Of a stretch of DNA of 34,336 bases, positions 1 to 7,763 are shown in pieces. How positions within the stretch are numbered: position 1 is the stretch's first letter; every line of letters begins with the position of its first letter. The translations under genes were made by a program, and so were the position numbers. The stretch comes from Ruminiclostridium sp. (GTDB taxonomy: Bacteria > Bacillota > Clostridia > Oscillospirales > Ruminococcaceae), in assembly GCA_017624025.1 (NCBI GenBank), contig JAGANY010000061.1, positions 1 to 34,336 of the forward strand, written 5' to 3'. The notes below the pieces were generated by a model. It was given only the letters and a program-made list of their open reading frames with translations, was not told the origin of the DNA and searched no databases.

Positions 1-12
1 CAACGGGCCTTA

Positions 13-89
13 TGGTAGCGGCAGTCGGATTTGAACCAACGACACCCTGGGTATGAACCAAGTGCTCTAGCCAACTGAGCTATACCGCC
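13..89 (-). tRNA. tRNA-Met (anticodon CAT)
   Basis: Read on the minus strand, this 77-base stretch folds as a complete tRNA. It has a 7-bp acceptor stem (GGCGGTA with TGCCGCT, one G-T and one T-G pair) and a 5-bp anticodon stem (CTTGG/CCAGG). The loop is TTCATAC, placing CAT at 55-53. It also has the TTCAAAT T-loop and an encoded CCA end. The body resembles elongator tRNA-Met rather than the initiator. A CAT tRNA can also be tRNA-Ile2, modified to lysidine, but the acceptor stem fits Met better. It has its own strong promoter and a leader hairpin immediately upstream. Confidence 0.93.
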
Positions 90-97
90 ATTTTTAA

Positions 98-128
98 CCT
101 TGTCACTGACCTCTCGTCAGCGACAAGG
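98..128 (-). other. Leader hairpin 5' of tRNA-Met
   Basis: The arms 98-110 and 116-128 form a 13-bp stem around a 5-base loop. One position is A/C on the plus strand but becomes a G-U pair in minus-strand RNA, so the structure is meant for the minus transcript. It begins about where the promoter at 132-160 should start transcription and ends 8 bases before the tRNA. No U-tract follows, so it is not a standard intrinsic terminator. Confidence 0.7.
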
Positions 129-131
129 TAT

Positions 132-160
132 ATTATATCAGATTGGAACAGATTTGTCAA
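132..160 (-). promoter_or_regulatory. Sigma-A promoter for tRNA-Met
   Basis: On the minus strand TTGACA (160-155) is followed by exactly 17 bases and TATAAT (137-132). Both hexamers match consensus. The A/T tracts at 161-203, just upstream, could act as an UP element. The predicted start falls near 125, at the base of the leader hairpin. Confidence 0.9.
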
Positions 161-203
161 TACTTTTTTTAAACTTTTTTAAAAAAATCGACATTTTTTT
201 ATT

Positions 204-1406
204 TTATTCGCCTTCCTGTTCCTTAAGCCACTTGCTATAACCCTTTATCATACTCTTATCCCATTTTCTGCCTGCCCAGCTTCCGCCGTTTACAGTATAG
301 TAATAGTCAAAGTAAAGAGGGCTCTTGTTTACGTATGCACCGGAAACGTCAATCTTAGCACTTTCGCCTTCTCTGAGTCTTCTTGCGAAGATAACGAATC
401 TTGTGTCAACAGCCATACCCATAGGATAGTAGCAGGTAGAAACTGTTATAAAATCATCATCATAAGCAATATCTATTGCAGGGTTATAGAATACGCTTCT
501 GTCGAATACTGCTTCAAAATACTGGTAGAATGTGGACTTTGAGCCGAAGTCACGGAACTTATAGTAGTTGAATACATCACCGTGCTTTGTCTGTGTATTT
601 ACATACATACCTGCAAATACAACGTATGTACTTTCACCGCCGAATACAGACTCGTATTCGATAGTAGGATGCTGGAGATAGAAGTCGAGGCTTCCGTAAC
701 GGGCAGGATAGTAGTTTGTAATCTTTGCGAGACCAACGCCTGTTCTGATGTTGTGGCCGTAGATTACGAGGTTGTCGGGGCCGCCGTCTTCTGTTACGGG
801 AATATGCCAGTCAGCGAATGTTGTACCAACCTTTGTCTCGTCATATCTGCCGTAGAAGTCGTGTTCGAGATAGAACTTATTATCTGTAGCCTGTACAACA
901 GGTACGTCAATAGGTGTATCCTCAACAGTAAGCCAGCCGATAAAGTCGCTGTTAAGCTCACGCATATATTCGAGATCGTGCTTTATTTCGGGATAGCTGT
1001 TACCGCCTCTGTAGCCGCTTACGTGAACCTTGGCAGTAGTAACCTTTGTTGTCTTCTTCTTTGTGGTTGTAGCAGCCTGTGTGCTGTTTCCTTCTGCTGC
1101 AGGAGCTGCTGTCTGTTGAACTGTTGCCGCTGCTGTCTGTACAGCAGTTGTTGTTTCTTCAGTAGTTGTTGTAGCTTCTGTTGTAGTTGTTGCTTCGGTA
1201 GTTGTAGTAGTTGTCGCCGAAGTTGTTGTAGTGGTTGTGGTTGTTTCAGCTGCAGTTGTGGTAGTTGTGGTTGTATCGTTCTGTTCCTCAACCTCCTGGG
1301 GGATGTTGCCGTTTTCAACTACGTTTTCCTTACAGCCGGATAAAAGCATAATAGCTGCAAGAGAAAGGGATAATGCTCTTGTAAATATTTTCTTCTGAGA
1401 TTTCAT
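204..1406 (-). CDS. Class B sortase with lipoprotein signal and Thr-rich stalk
   Basis: Sortases are extracellular cysteine transpeptidases that anchor proteins to the cell wall or build pili. The protein has 400 residues from the start chosen here. Residues 1-25 form a lipoprotein signal (LLSGC, lipid-modified Cys25). A low-complexity stalk of threonine runs broken by Ala/Glu follows (about 45-100). The C-terminal domain is sortase-like, with His218 (YGHN), Cys325 (VSTC) and Arg336 (DTRF) as catalytic residues. The YGHN context and insertion pattern fit class B. The reading frame stays open 25 codons upstream, but that extension overlaps the promoter at 1453-1481, so the ATG at 1406, preceded by AAAGGA, is the likely start. 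Most sortases use a transmembrane anchor; a lipid anchor plus stalk is less usual. No sorted substrate is visible nearby. Confidence 0.88.
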   Translation of the reverse strand: MKSQKKIFTRALSLSLAAIMLLSGCKENVVENGNIPQEVEEQNDTTTTTTTAAETTTTTTTTSATTTTTTEATTTTEATTTTEETTTAVQTAAATVQQTAAPAAEGNSTQAATTTKKKTTKVTTAKVHVSGYRGGNSYPEIKHDLEYMRELNSDFIGWLTVEDTPIDVPVVQATDNKFYLEHDFYGRYDETKVGTTFADWHIPVTEDGGPDNLVIYGHNIRTGVGLAKITNYYPARYGSLDFYLQHPTIEYESVFGGESTYVVFAGMYVNTQTKHGDVFNYYKFRDFGSKSTFYQYFEAVFDRSVFYNPAIDIAYDDDFITVSTCYYPMGMAVDTRFVIFARRLREGESAKIDVSGAYVNKSPLYFDYYYTVNGGSWAGRKWDKSMIKGYSKWLKEQEGE

Positions 1407-1452
1407 CAGTATTCTTTTCCTTTCGATATATTGCTTCAAAAATATCTGGATT

Positions 1453-1481
1453 ATTATACCATATTTTTTATCGCTTGTCAC
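1453..1481 (-). promoter_or_regulatory. Promoter of the sortase gene
   Basis: GTGACA (1481-1476), 17 bases, TATAAT (1458-1453) on the minus strand. The start site would fall near 1446, about 40 bases before the ATG at 1406. This argues against the longer reading frame starting at 1481. Confidence 0.8.
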
Positions 1482-1559
1482 TATTAAAATTGATTTTTCA
1501 TAATTTTCATCATTTTTAACAATTTATCGGCTTTTTTATACTGTTATATGGAAATTTTC

Positions 1560-1587
1560 TTGATTTTTAGCGTAAATATGATATACT
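1560..1587 (+). promoter_or_regulatory. Probable promoter of the helicase gene
   Basis: TTGATT at 1560-1565 and TATACT at 1582-1587 with a 16-base spacer. The ribosome site AAAGGA (1605-1610) follows, 9 bases before the ATG at 1620. It is weaker than the consensus promoters elsewhere in the window. Confidence 0.55.
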
Positions 1588-1619
1588 ATAACTATATATA
1601 GCCGAAAGGACGGAAAACT

Positions 1620-4600
1620 ATGGATACTAACATTAAAGTGAGCTTTGAACTGCTGAAATCAGTGAATTACGCTATGCAGCAGAACTATATCCCCCTTATA
1701 AGAAACCTTGTTGTTACAAACACAGGAGAAAAAGACCTTTCCGATATAACTGTAAAGATAAATTTCAATCCCGCATTTGCGGAAATGTTCGAGACGAAGG
1801 CTGACCTTCTTAAGCCGAATATTCCTGTGGAAATCGCACCTGTGAAGATTGCCCTTTCTACTGATTTTCTCTTTTCTCTTACAGAAAAGACCGTTGGTGC
1901 GGTAAATGTTTCCCTTTTCTCCGAAAACAAAATTATATATACAGAAACCCGTGAACTCGATATTCTTACATACGACCAGAGCGTTGGTCTTTTAAACTTC
2001 CCCGAGCTTACCTCGGCATTCGTGACCCCGAATCACCCGAAGGTTACCGAAATAATCCGCTCGGCTGCTTCATATCTCGGAAAATGGGAAAACGACCCTT
2101 CCTTTACCGCATATCAGCGTCGCAACCCTAACGCTGTAAAGCTTCAGATGGGAGCAATTTATGCCGCCTTACGCGAGCAGGAAATCGCCTATTGCGTTCC
2201 CCCTGCAGGATATGAGACCTCAGGACAGCGTATCCGTCTCTGTGACAGCGTACTTAATGAAAAACTGGGAACCTGTCTTGACCTTGCCTTATTATATGTC
2301 TCCTGCCTCGAAGCAGTCGGTCTTAATCCTATAATCGTCTTCACCAACGGCCACGCCTTTGCAGGCTGCTGGCTCGAGGACCACAGCTTTTCCGAATGTG
2401 TTATTGACGATGTTACAGCGGTTAAAAAACGTATTGCGGCAGGTATAGATGAACTCTGTCTTGTAGAATGTACAGCCTTTACCTCCGGCAAGAATATAAG
2501 CTTTGACGAGGCTAAGGCAGCAGCCGAAAACAATCTTTCCGACCCCGGCCCTTATTTCAGCGTTATTGATATCCGACGCTGCCGTGGAAGCCGTATCCGT
2601 CCTATTCCCTCGAGAGTTGTTGAAAACGGAGTATGCAAGGCTGTTGACTATAACGCCCCCACAGGAACCGCCCACAAAAATTCTCCCGGCGAAATAGACC
2701 TTTCTCTTCACGGTGCTGTAGCAGGCAACTGCGGTGCTGTTACAAAACAGGATATATGGGAACGAAAGCTTCTCGACCTTAGCCTTCGTAACAGCCTTCT
2801 TAATTTCCGTCCCGCCTCCTCCGCTGTCCAGCTTCTTGTAAACAGTCTCCCTCTTTTAGAGGACGAACTGGCAAAGGATGAAAGCTTCAAGCTCCTCCCC
2901 GCACCGAAGGATTTCACCCTTACACAGACTGACCTTAAAATATTCGAAGCCGAAAACGGTACAGACGCCTTAGCGGCTATAACCGAATCAGAATTCAAAT
3001 CCGGCAGAATAAGAACCTGCCTTTCAGATACCGACCTCGATAAAGTCCTTAAGAAAATTCACAGACAGGCTAAGGTAAGCCTCGAAGAAAACGGCGCAAA
3101 CACGCTCTATCTTGCCCTTGGATTTTTACGCTGGTACGAAACGAAGAAGAGCGAAAAGCCAAGAATCGCTCCTATCGTGCTTATCCCTGTTGACATAGTA
3201 CGAAAGATACAGGATAAATCCTATACTATCCGTATCCGTGACGAAGAACCACAGATAAACGTTACTATCCTCGAGCTTTTACGCCAGGATTTCGGAATCT
3301 CCATAAACGGTCTTTCGCCCTTGCCTATGGACGAAAGCGGAATAAACCTCCCTCTTATTTTCAATACGGTACGCCAGGGCATTATGTCGATGGAAGGCTG
3401 GGATGTAATTGAAGCCGCTTTCCTCGGACATTTTTCCTTCAGCCGTTTCATTATGTGGAACGATATAAAGAGCCGCTGTGATGACTTAAGAAAGAACAAG
3501 GTCGTTGCAAGTCTTATTGACGGCAAAATAAGCTGGAATACGGAAGAAACCGCACCTGCTCCCGAAAATCCCGACAAGGATATTCACCCCTCGGATTTAG
3601 CAGTTCCCACAAGTGCCGATTCCTCACAGCTTGCGGCTATCTATGACGCATCTATGGGTAAGAGCTTCGTTCTTCACGGACCTCCCGGAACAGGTAAGTC
3701 ACAGACTATCACAAATATGATAGCAAACGCTCTTTACCACAAGAAGACCGTCCTCTTCGTTGCAGAGAAAATGGCTGCTCTTTCGGTTGTAGAAAAAAGA
3801 CTCGGAAAGCTGGGGCTTGACCCCTTCTGTCTTGAGCTCCATTCAAACAAGGCTCAGAAAAGAGCAGTTCTTTCACAGCTTGAAAAAACGCTCAATATAC
3901 GTAAATCCGCTCCCCCAGAAGGCTTTAAGAAAGCAGCTGAAAATCTTTATGAGGCAAAACAGAAGCTTAACAGCACAATCGAAAAACTTCACGAGAAAAA
4001 GGATTATGGCCTTTCTCTCTACGAAACCCTTATGCTTTTCGAAAAGAACGCACAGTACAAGGATAAGCTTGCCGTTTCAGACGAATTTGTAAACTCCGCA
4101 GCCGAAAAGGGCTTCGACAATATCTGTACAGCTATAACCGAGCTTGCAAATGCGGACCGTAACGCAGGCGGAATTGCCGTTTCTCCTTTAAAGGCTGTTG
4201 AGCTCCGCTCATATACCCCCGAAACAAGAGATAAGCTCGTTTCTACAGCGAAAAGCTTTATTTCCGCTTCGGAAGAGGCATTTGCTTCATACGAAAACGC
4301 TTTCGGAGTAAAGCCTACTGGTATCGTTACCGCAAATGCTTCTGCCGAAGCTGTTTCGGTAGTTCTTGAAGCCGACTATATTTTCGAACAGGTCATAACC
4401 GACCCCGAATTCCCGTTAAAGGAAGAACGCATAAACAAGCTTATTTCTTCGGGTCTCGACTACTCACAGCTCGGCTTCCTCGTTAAAGAAGAATTTGATG
4501 ACAGCGTTAAGAGCTACAATGCCGAAGAAGCTCTTCTTAACTGGAAAAAGACTGAACAAAAATGGGCAATCGGAAAATTCTTCGGAAAGAAAAAGCTTCT

Positions 4601-7412
4601 TAAGGAGCTTGCCGTATTCCGTAAAAAAGGACTTCCTACCGAAGAAGAATTTTTAAGTGCCTGTGAAAAGCTTATAAAATACAATCAGCTCAGCAATACC
4701 ATAACCTCTGCCGAAAACAACATCACTTCCCTTTTCGGAGCTATGTGGGCTGGTACGGAAACCGACTTCCCACGTCTGAGCAAGTGCTTCAATGACAGCG
4801 TAGAGCTACGCAAATCTGTCTCCGAAATAAGAGGAGCGGAAATAATCCACGCTATAACAAACGCTTCCCCCGAAAGCAAAGCAAAGCTTCGCGACTATGC
4901 AGAAAAATTCAAGGCATACAAAACTCTCGAGGATGAGCTTAAAAACACATACAAGGTAAACTTTACCGCTGTTTACGGCGAATATCCTTCCTGCTTCTTG
5001 GCAGGCGGAAAATCAGCGGAAATATGGATAGAAAATATCGACCGCCTCCGTGAACAATCGGCAGTTATGCTTGCTAAGGATAAGGTTGACGGCTTCGGTC
5101 TCGAAAATATCACAAAGGCTCTTTTCAAGGGCGAAATATCGTCCGACGAGCTTCTTCCATCCTTCCTCTGTGCATTTGCCTATACCTCCTCGAATATGAT
5201 AATATCCGCTGAACCTCTTATGTCCGAATTCAGAGGCGAAGGCTTCGAGGAAAGCATAAAGCGTTTCGAGGCTCTCGACAACGAGTTTGCCGAGCTTATA
5301 AAGAAGGAGCTTGTAGCTGAGCTTTCTTCCCGTGTGCCCGAAATCTCCGCTTCTGCTGCCGACTCCTCGGAAATCGGTATGCTTCTTAAAACTATAAAGA
5401 GCAAGGGCAGAATGACGCCTATAAGAAAGCTTTTCGACAATATCCCCAACCTGCTCCGCCGTATATGTCCCTGTATGCTTATGAGCCCGATTTCCGTCGC
5501 TCAGTATATCGACCCGAATTTCCCTAAATTCGACCTTGTAATCTTCGACGAAGCTTCACAGCTTCCTACCTGTGAAGCGGTAGGCGCTATCGCAAGAGGC
5601 GAAAACGTTGTTATCGTAGGCGACCCCAACCAGCTTCCTCCTACAAGCTTCTTCTCCGTCCAGCATACCGACGAAGAGAATGCCGAAATCGACGACCTCG
5701 AAAGCGTTCTTGACGACTGTCTCGCCCTCGCTATGCCACAGAAAAAGCTTATGTGGCATTACCGCTCGAGACACGAAAGCCTTATCGCATACAGTAACGC
5801 AAAATACTACGAAAACTCTCTCCTTACCTTCCCCTCCCCCGATGATATTGTATCGAGAGTACAATGGATAAAGGTAGAAGGCTATTACGATAAGGGCAGT
5901 TCAAAGCAGAATAAGGCAGAAGCCGAAGCTATCATAAACGAAATAGTACGCCGTCTCTGTGACCCTGTGCTTAGAACGGAAAGTATCGGCGTTGTAACCT
6001 TCAGCCTTGTACAGCAGATACTTATTGACGATATGCTGTCGGAAAAATTCCGTGAATACCCCGAACTCGAACAGCTCGCAAACGAAATGTATGAGCCTAT
6101 TCTTATAAAGAACCTGGAAAATGTCCAGGGTGATGAACGTGACGTAATCCTCTTCTCTATCGGCTACGGACCCGATAAGGACGGCAATGTTTCTATGAAC
6201 TTCGGTCCTCTTAACCGTGACGGTGGCTGGAGAAGACTTAACGTTGCAATCACAAGAGCGAGAAAGGGTATGTATGTATATTCTGTAATAACCCCCGACC
6301 AGATTGACCTCTCCCGTACCTCCTCCGAAGGCGTTGCAGGTCTTAAGGGCTTCCTCGATTTCGCAAGAATAGGAAACTCCGCTCTTCCCGTAAGAAAGGC
6401 AGTAACAGCCGAAAACGAAGAGCTTGCCCTTTTCCTTGCCGAAGAAATTAAGAAGCTCGGCTATGAGGCTAAATGCAATATCGGCTGTTCGGAATACAAA
6501 ATCGATATAGGCGTTGTAAACCCCGACGCTCCCGATTCATATATTCTCGGTATCCGCTGTGACGGAAAGAGATTCCTCGATTCCGGCTCTGCCCGTGACC
6601 GCTTCGTTTCACAGCCCGGCGTACTCAAGGGACTAAGCTGGAACGTTGAAAATATATGGATACTTGACGTTTATGACAGTCTCCCGAAAACTGTCGCAAA
6701 GATAAAGACAGCTATCGAAACCGCTCTTAAAAACTACCGTGAAAAGCCCGAACCTATACAGGAAGAAATTGTCGTTCCCGTTAAAAAGGAAGAAGAACCT
6801 GTTCAGCTCGCTTCGGGTGTCACAACAGAGAAAGAGGCTGAAAAACCCGCACCCACAAGACCCTCTCTTACTACAGCCTATAAGCCCTTCAATCCTCCCG
6901 AAACAGGAAAATCCGAAGACTTCTACGAAAACAAGAGCACCTCGAAAATACGTAATCTCTGTGAAAAAATAATTGAGGCAGAGGCTCCCGTAAGCCGTGA
7001 TGTTCTCGTAAAAAAGGTTATCGGTGCTTTCGGAATAACACGTATGACCGCTAAGGCGGAAGCTCGTGTTTCGGATGTTCTCGCCGAACTCCCTGTAACA
7101 GACCGAAACGGCTTCCTATGGAAAAACGATGTTTCTCCCGAAAGCTTTACTCTCTGCCGTATCTCCGAAAACAGTGACGAAAAGCGTTCTATGGACGAAA
7201 TTCCTCCCGAAGAAATCGCAAACGGCATTAAAATCATACTTAAAAACCAGATCAGTATGACTAAGGCTGACCTGGTACGTGAAGCCGCTCATCTTTTCGG
7301 CTTCAGCCGTATCGGCGGTGTTATCGAAACTGCTTCGGAAAGCGGAATTAACCTCGCTGTTGCAAAGGGTTATGCAAAAGAAGAGGGCGACCGCATCTCT
7401 ACAACCGAATAA
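1620..7412 (+). CDS. DUF4011 / SF1 helicase / REase-like / DUF3320 giant protein
   Basis: A 1930-residue putative nucleic-acid motor-nuclease. Residues about 140-300 form a transglutaminase-like module with GTCLDLAL (Cys219) and NGHAFAG (His245). From about 379 a DUF4011-type region opens with WERKLLDLSLRNSLLNF. The SF1 helicase shows Walker A GPPGTGKS (687-694), a coiled-coil-rich insertion (about 770-1280), DEAS (1310-1313), GDPNQLPP (1334-1341) and VAITRARKG (1542-1550). A Vsr/MTES_1575-like restriction fold follows at about 1600-1690 (YKIDIGVVNPD ... GIRCDG). A charged, proline-rich linker leads to a DUF3320-like C-terminus (about 1775-1920). Proteins with this layout occur in defence islands, and I recall a DUF4011-helicase-Vsr protein reported as a single-gene antiphage system (Hhe); not checked. 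Here it stands alone, between its own promoter and terminator. The nuclease motif carries Arg where Glu is usual. Confidence 0.85.
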   Translation: MDTNIKVSFELLKSVNYAMQQNYIPLIRNLVVTNTGEKDLSDITVKINFNPAFAEMFETKADLLKPNIPVEIAPVKIALSTDFLFSLTEKTVGAVNVSLFSENKIIYTETRELDILTYDQSVGLLNFPELTSAFVTPNHPKVTEIIRSAASYLGKWENDPSFTAYQRRNPNAVKLQMGAIYAALREQEIAYCVPPAGYETSGQRIRLCDSVLNEKLGTCLDLALLYVSCLEAVGLNPIIVFTNGHAFAGCWLEDHSFSECVIDDVTAVKKRIAAGIDELCLVECTAFTSGKNISFDEAKAAAENNLSDPGPYFSVIDIRRCRGSRIRPIPSRVVENGVCKAVDYNAPTGTAHKNSPGEIDLSLHGAVAGNCGAVTKQDIWERKLLDLSLRNSLLNFRPASSAVQLLVNSLPLLEDELAKDESFKLLPAPKDFTLTQTDLKIFEAENGTDALAAITESEFKSGRIRTCLSDTDLDKVLKKIHRQAKVSLEENGANTLYLALGFLRWYETKKSEKPRIAPIVLIPVDIVRKIQDKSYTIRIRDEEPQINVTILELLRQDFGISINGLSPLPMDESGINLPLIFNTVRQGIMSMEGWDVIEAAFLGHFSFSRFIMWNDIKSRCDDLRKNKVVASLIDGKISWNTEETAPAPENPDKDIHPSDLAVPTSADSSQLAAIYDASMGKSFVLHGPPGTGKSQTITNMIANALYHKKTVLFVAEKMAALSVVEKRLGKLGLDPFCLELHSNKAQKRAVLSQLEKTLNIRKSAPPEGFKKAAENLYEAKQKLNSTIEKLHEKKDYGLSLYETLMLFEKNAQYKDKLAVSDEFVNSAAEKGFDNICTAITELANADRNAGGIAVSPLKAVELRSYTPETRDKLVSTAKSFISASEEAFASYENAFGVKPTGIVTANASAEAVSVVLEADYIFEQVITDPEFPLKEERINKLISSGLDYSQLGFLVKEEFDDSVKSYNAEEALLNWKKTEQKWAIGKFFGKKKLLKELAVFRKKGLPTEEEFLSACEKLIKYNQLSNTITSAENNITSLFGAMWAGTETDFPRLSKCFNDSVELRKSVSEIRGAEIIHAITNASPESKAKLRDYAEKFKAYKTLEDELKNTYKVNFTAVYGEYPSCFLAGGKSAEIWIENIDRLREQSAVMLAKDKVDGFGLENITKALFKGEISSDELLPSFLCAFAYTSSNMIISAEPLMSEFRGEGFEESIKRFEALDNEFAELIKKELVAELSSRVPEISASAADSSEIGMLLKTIKSKGRMTPIRKLFDNIPNLLRRICPCMLMSPISVAQYIDPNFPKFDLVIFDEASQLPTCEAVGAIARGENVVIVGDPNQLPPTSFFSVQHTDEENAEIDDLESVLDDCLALAMPQKKLMWHYRSRHESLIAYSNAKYYENSLLTFPSPDDIVSRVQWIKVEGYYDKGSSKQNKAEAEAIINEIVRRLCDPVLRTESIGVVTFSLVQQILIDDMLSEKFREYPELEQLANEMYEPILIKNLENVQGDERDVILFSIGYGPDKDGNVSMNFGPLNRDGGWRRLNVAITRARKGMYVYSVITPDQIDLSRTSSEGVAGLKGFLDFARIGNSALPVRKAVTAENEELALFLAEEIKKLGYEAKCNIGCSEYKIDIGVVNPDAPDSYILGIRCDGKRFLDSGSARDRFVSQPGVLKGLSWNVENIWILDVYDSLPKTVAKIKTAIETALKNYREKPEPIQEEIVVPVKKEEEPVQLASGVTTEKEAEKPAPTRPSLTTAYKPFNPPETGKSEDFYENKSTSKIRNLCEKIIEAEAPVSRDVLVKKVIGAFGITRMTAKAEARVSDVLAELPVTDRNGFLWKNDVSPESFTLCRISENSDEKRSMDEIPPEEIANGIKIILKNQISMTKADLVREAAHLFGFSRIGGVIETASESGINLAVAKGYAKEEGDRISTTE

Positions 7413-7415
7413 ACC

Positions 7416-7451
7416 TTTACCCCTGTATCTCTTATGAAATACAGGGGTAAA
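7416..7451 (+). terminator. Terminator after the helicase gene
   Basis: The 13-bp stem pairs 7416-7428 with 7439-7451 (core ACCCCTGTAT/ATACAGGGGT) around a 10-base loop. It is followed by ATTTTCTC and starts 4 bases after the stop codon. A/T flanks on both sides mean it could work in both directions. Confidence 0.75.
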
Positions 7452-7655
7452 ATTTTCTCTCGAAAAGTCGAGCGAAGCGAGTAAAAAAGTTTTCGTTCAA
7501 CCCTTTTTCTAAAAGGGTTGGCAGGGGCAAGGGACGGCAGTCCCAAACACCTGTTAATACTTTTAACAGCATAAAAGCAGAGCTTATCGACAAAAGATAT
7601 TTTATATCCAAAATCGCAAAAAGATAAAAATTTATCGTTTTTCGATAAAAAACTA
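7452..7655. repeat. Repeat-like noncoding spacer with stacked hairpins
   Basis: No supportable gene lies between the helicase terminator and the next promoter. The stretch holds a 10-bp hairpin (CAACCCTTTT/AAAAGGGTTG, 7498-7520) and a small GGGAC/GTCCC hairpin at about 7531-7544. It also holds the TTTATCG/CGATAAA inverted repeat at 7631-7649. On the minus strand the order of an AAAAGTATT box, a hairpin and CGAAAACTTT resembles the gene-end repeats at 8526-8770 and 34200-34336, so it may be a divergent relative. A 76-codon open frame on the minus strand here is judged chance. Confidence 0.45.
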
Positions 7656-7709
7656 TTGACAAACGTAAATTGATATGCTATAATGCAATCACAACGGATA
7701 AGCTTATCG
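7631..7709 (+). promoter_or_regulatory. Promoter and putative operators of the DUF2975/XRE pair
   Basis: TTGACA at 7656-7661, 17 bases, TATAAT at 7679-7684: a consensus promoter. It is bracketed by inverted repeats sharing a TTATCG/CGATAA half-site. One is TTTATCG-5-CGATAAA (7631-7649), upstream of the -35. The other is a near-palindrome at 7695-7709 centred on ATAAGCTTAT, just after the expected start site. Another GCTTATCG lies at 7582-7589. Such placement suits autoregulation by the XRE protein encoded downstream, but that link is inferred. Confidence 0.7.
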
Positions 7710-7763
7710 TAAAAAATGTATTATAGGGGACCGCTTCGGGCGGTATGTCTTAAGGAGGACAAA

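Noticed and set aside
98..128. The hairpin near tRNA-Met as an intrinsic terminator of the sortase gene
   Set aside because: It lies downstream of the tRNA promoter and has no U-tract on the minus strand, so it is treated as part of the tRNA leader.
1140..1275. Trinucleotide tandem (GTT/GTA-type) that could be a microsatellite or CRISPR-like array
   Set aside because: It encodes the Thr/Glu/Ala stalk of the sortase with mixed codons. There are no spacers and no conserved repeat unit.
582..1343. Cys-rich 253-codon open frame on the plus strand
   Set aside because: It is the antisense shadow of the Thr-rich sortase stalk (Thr codons read backwards give Cys/Ser/Val-type codons). It has no ribosome site, and the sortase motifs fix the true strand.
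7432..7662. 76-codon open frame on the minus strand after the helicase gene
   Set aside because: It runs through hairpins and repeat-like DNA, has no ribosome site and shows no recognisable protein pattern.
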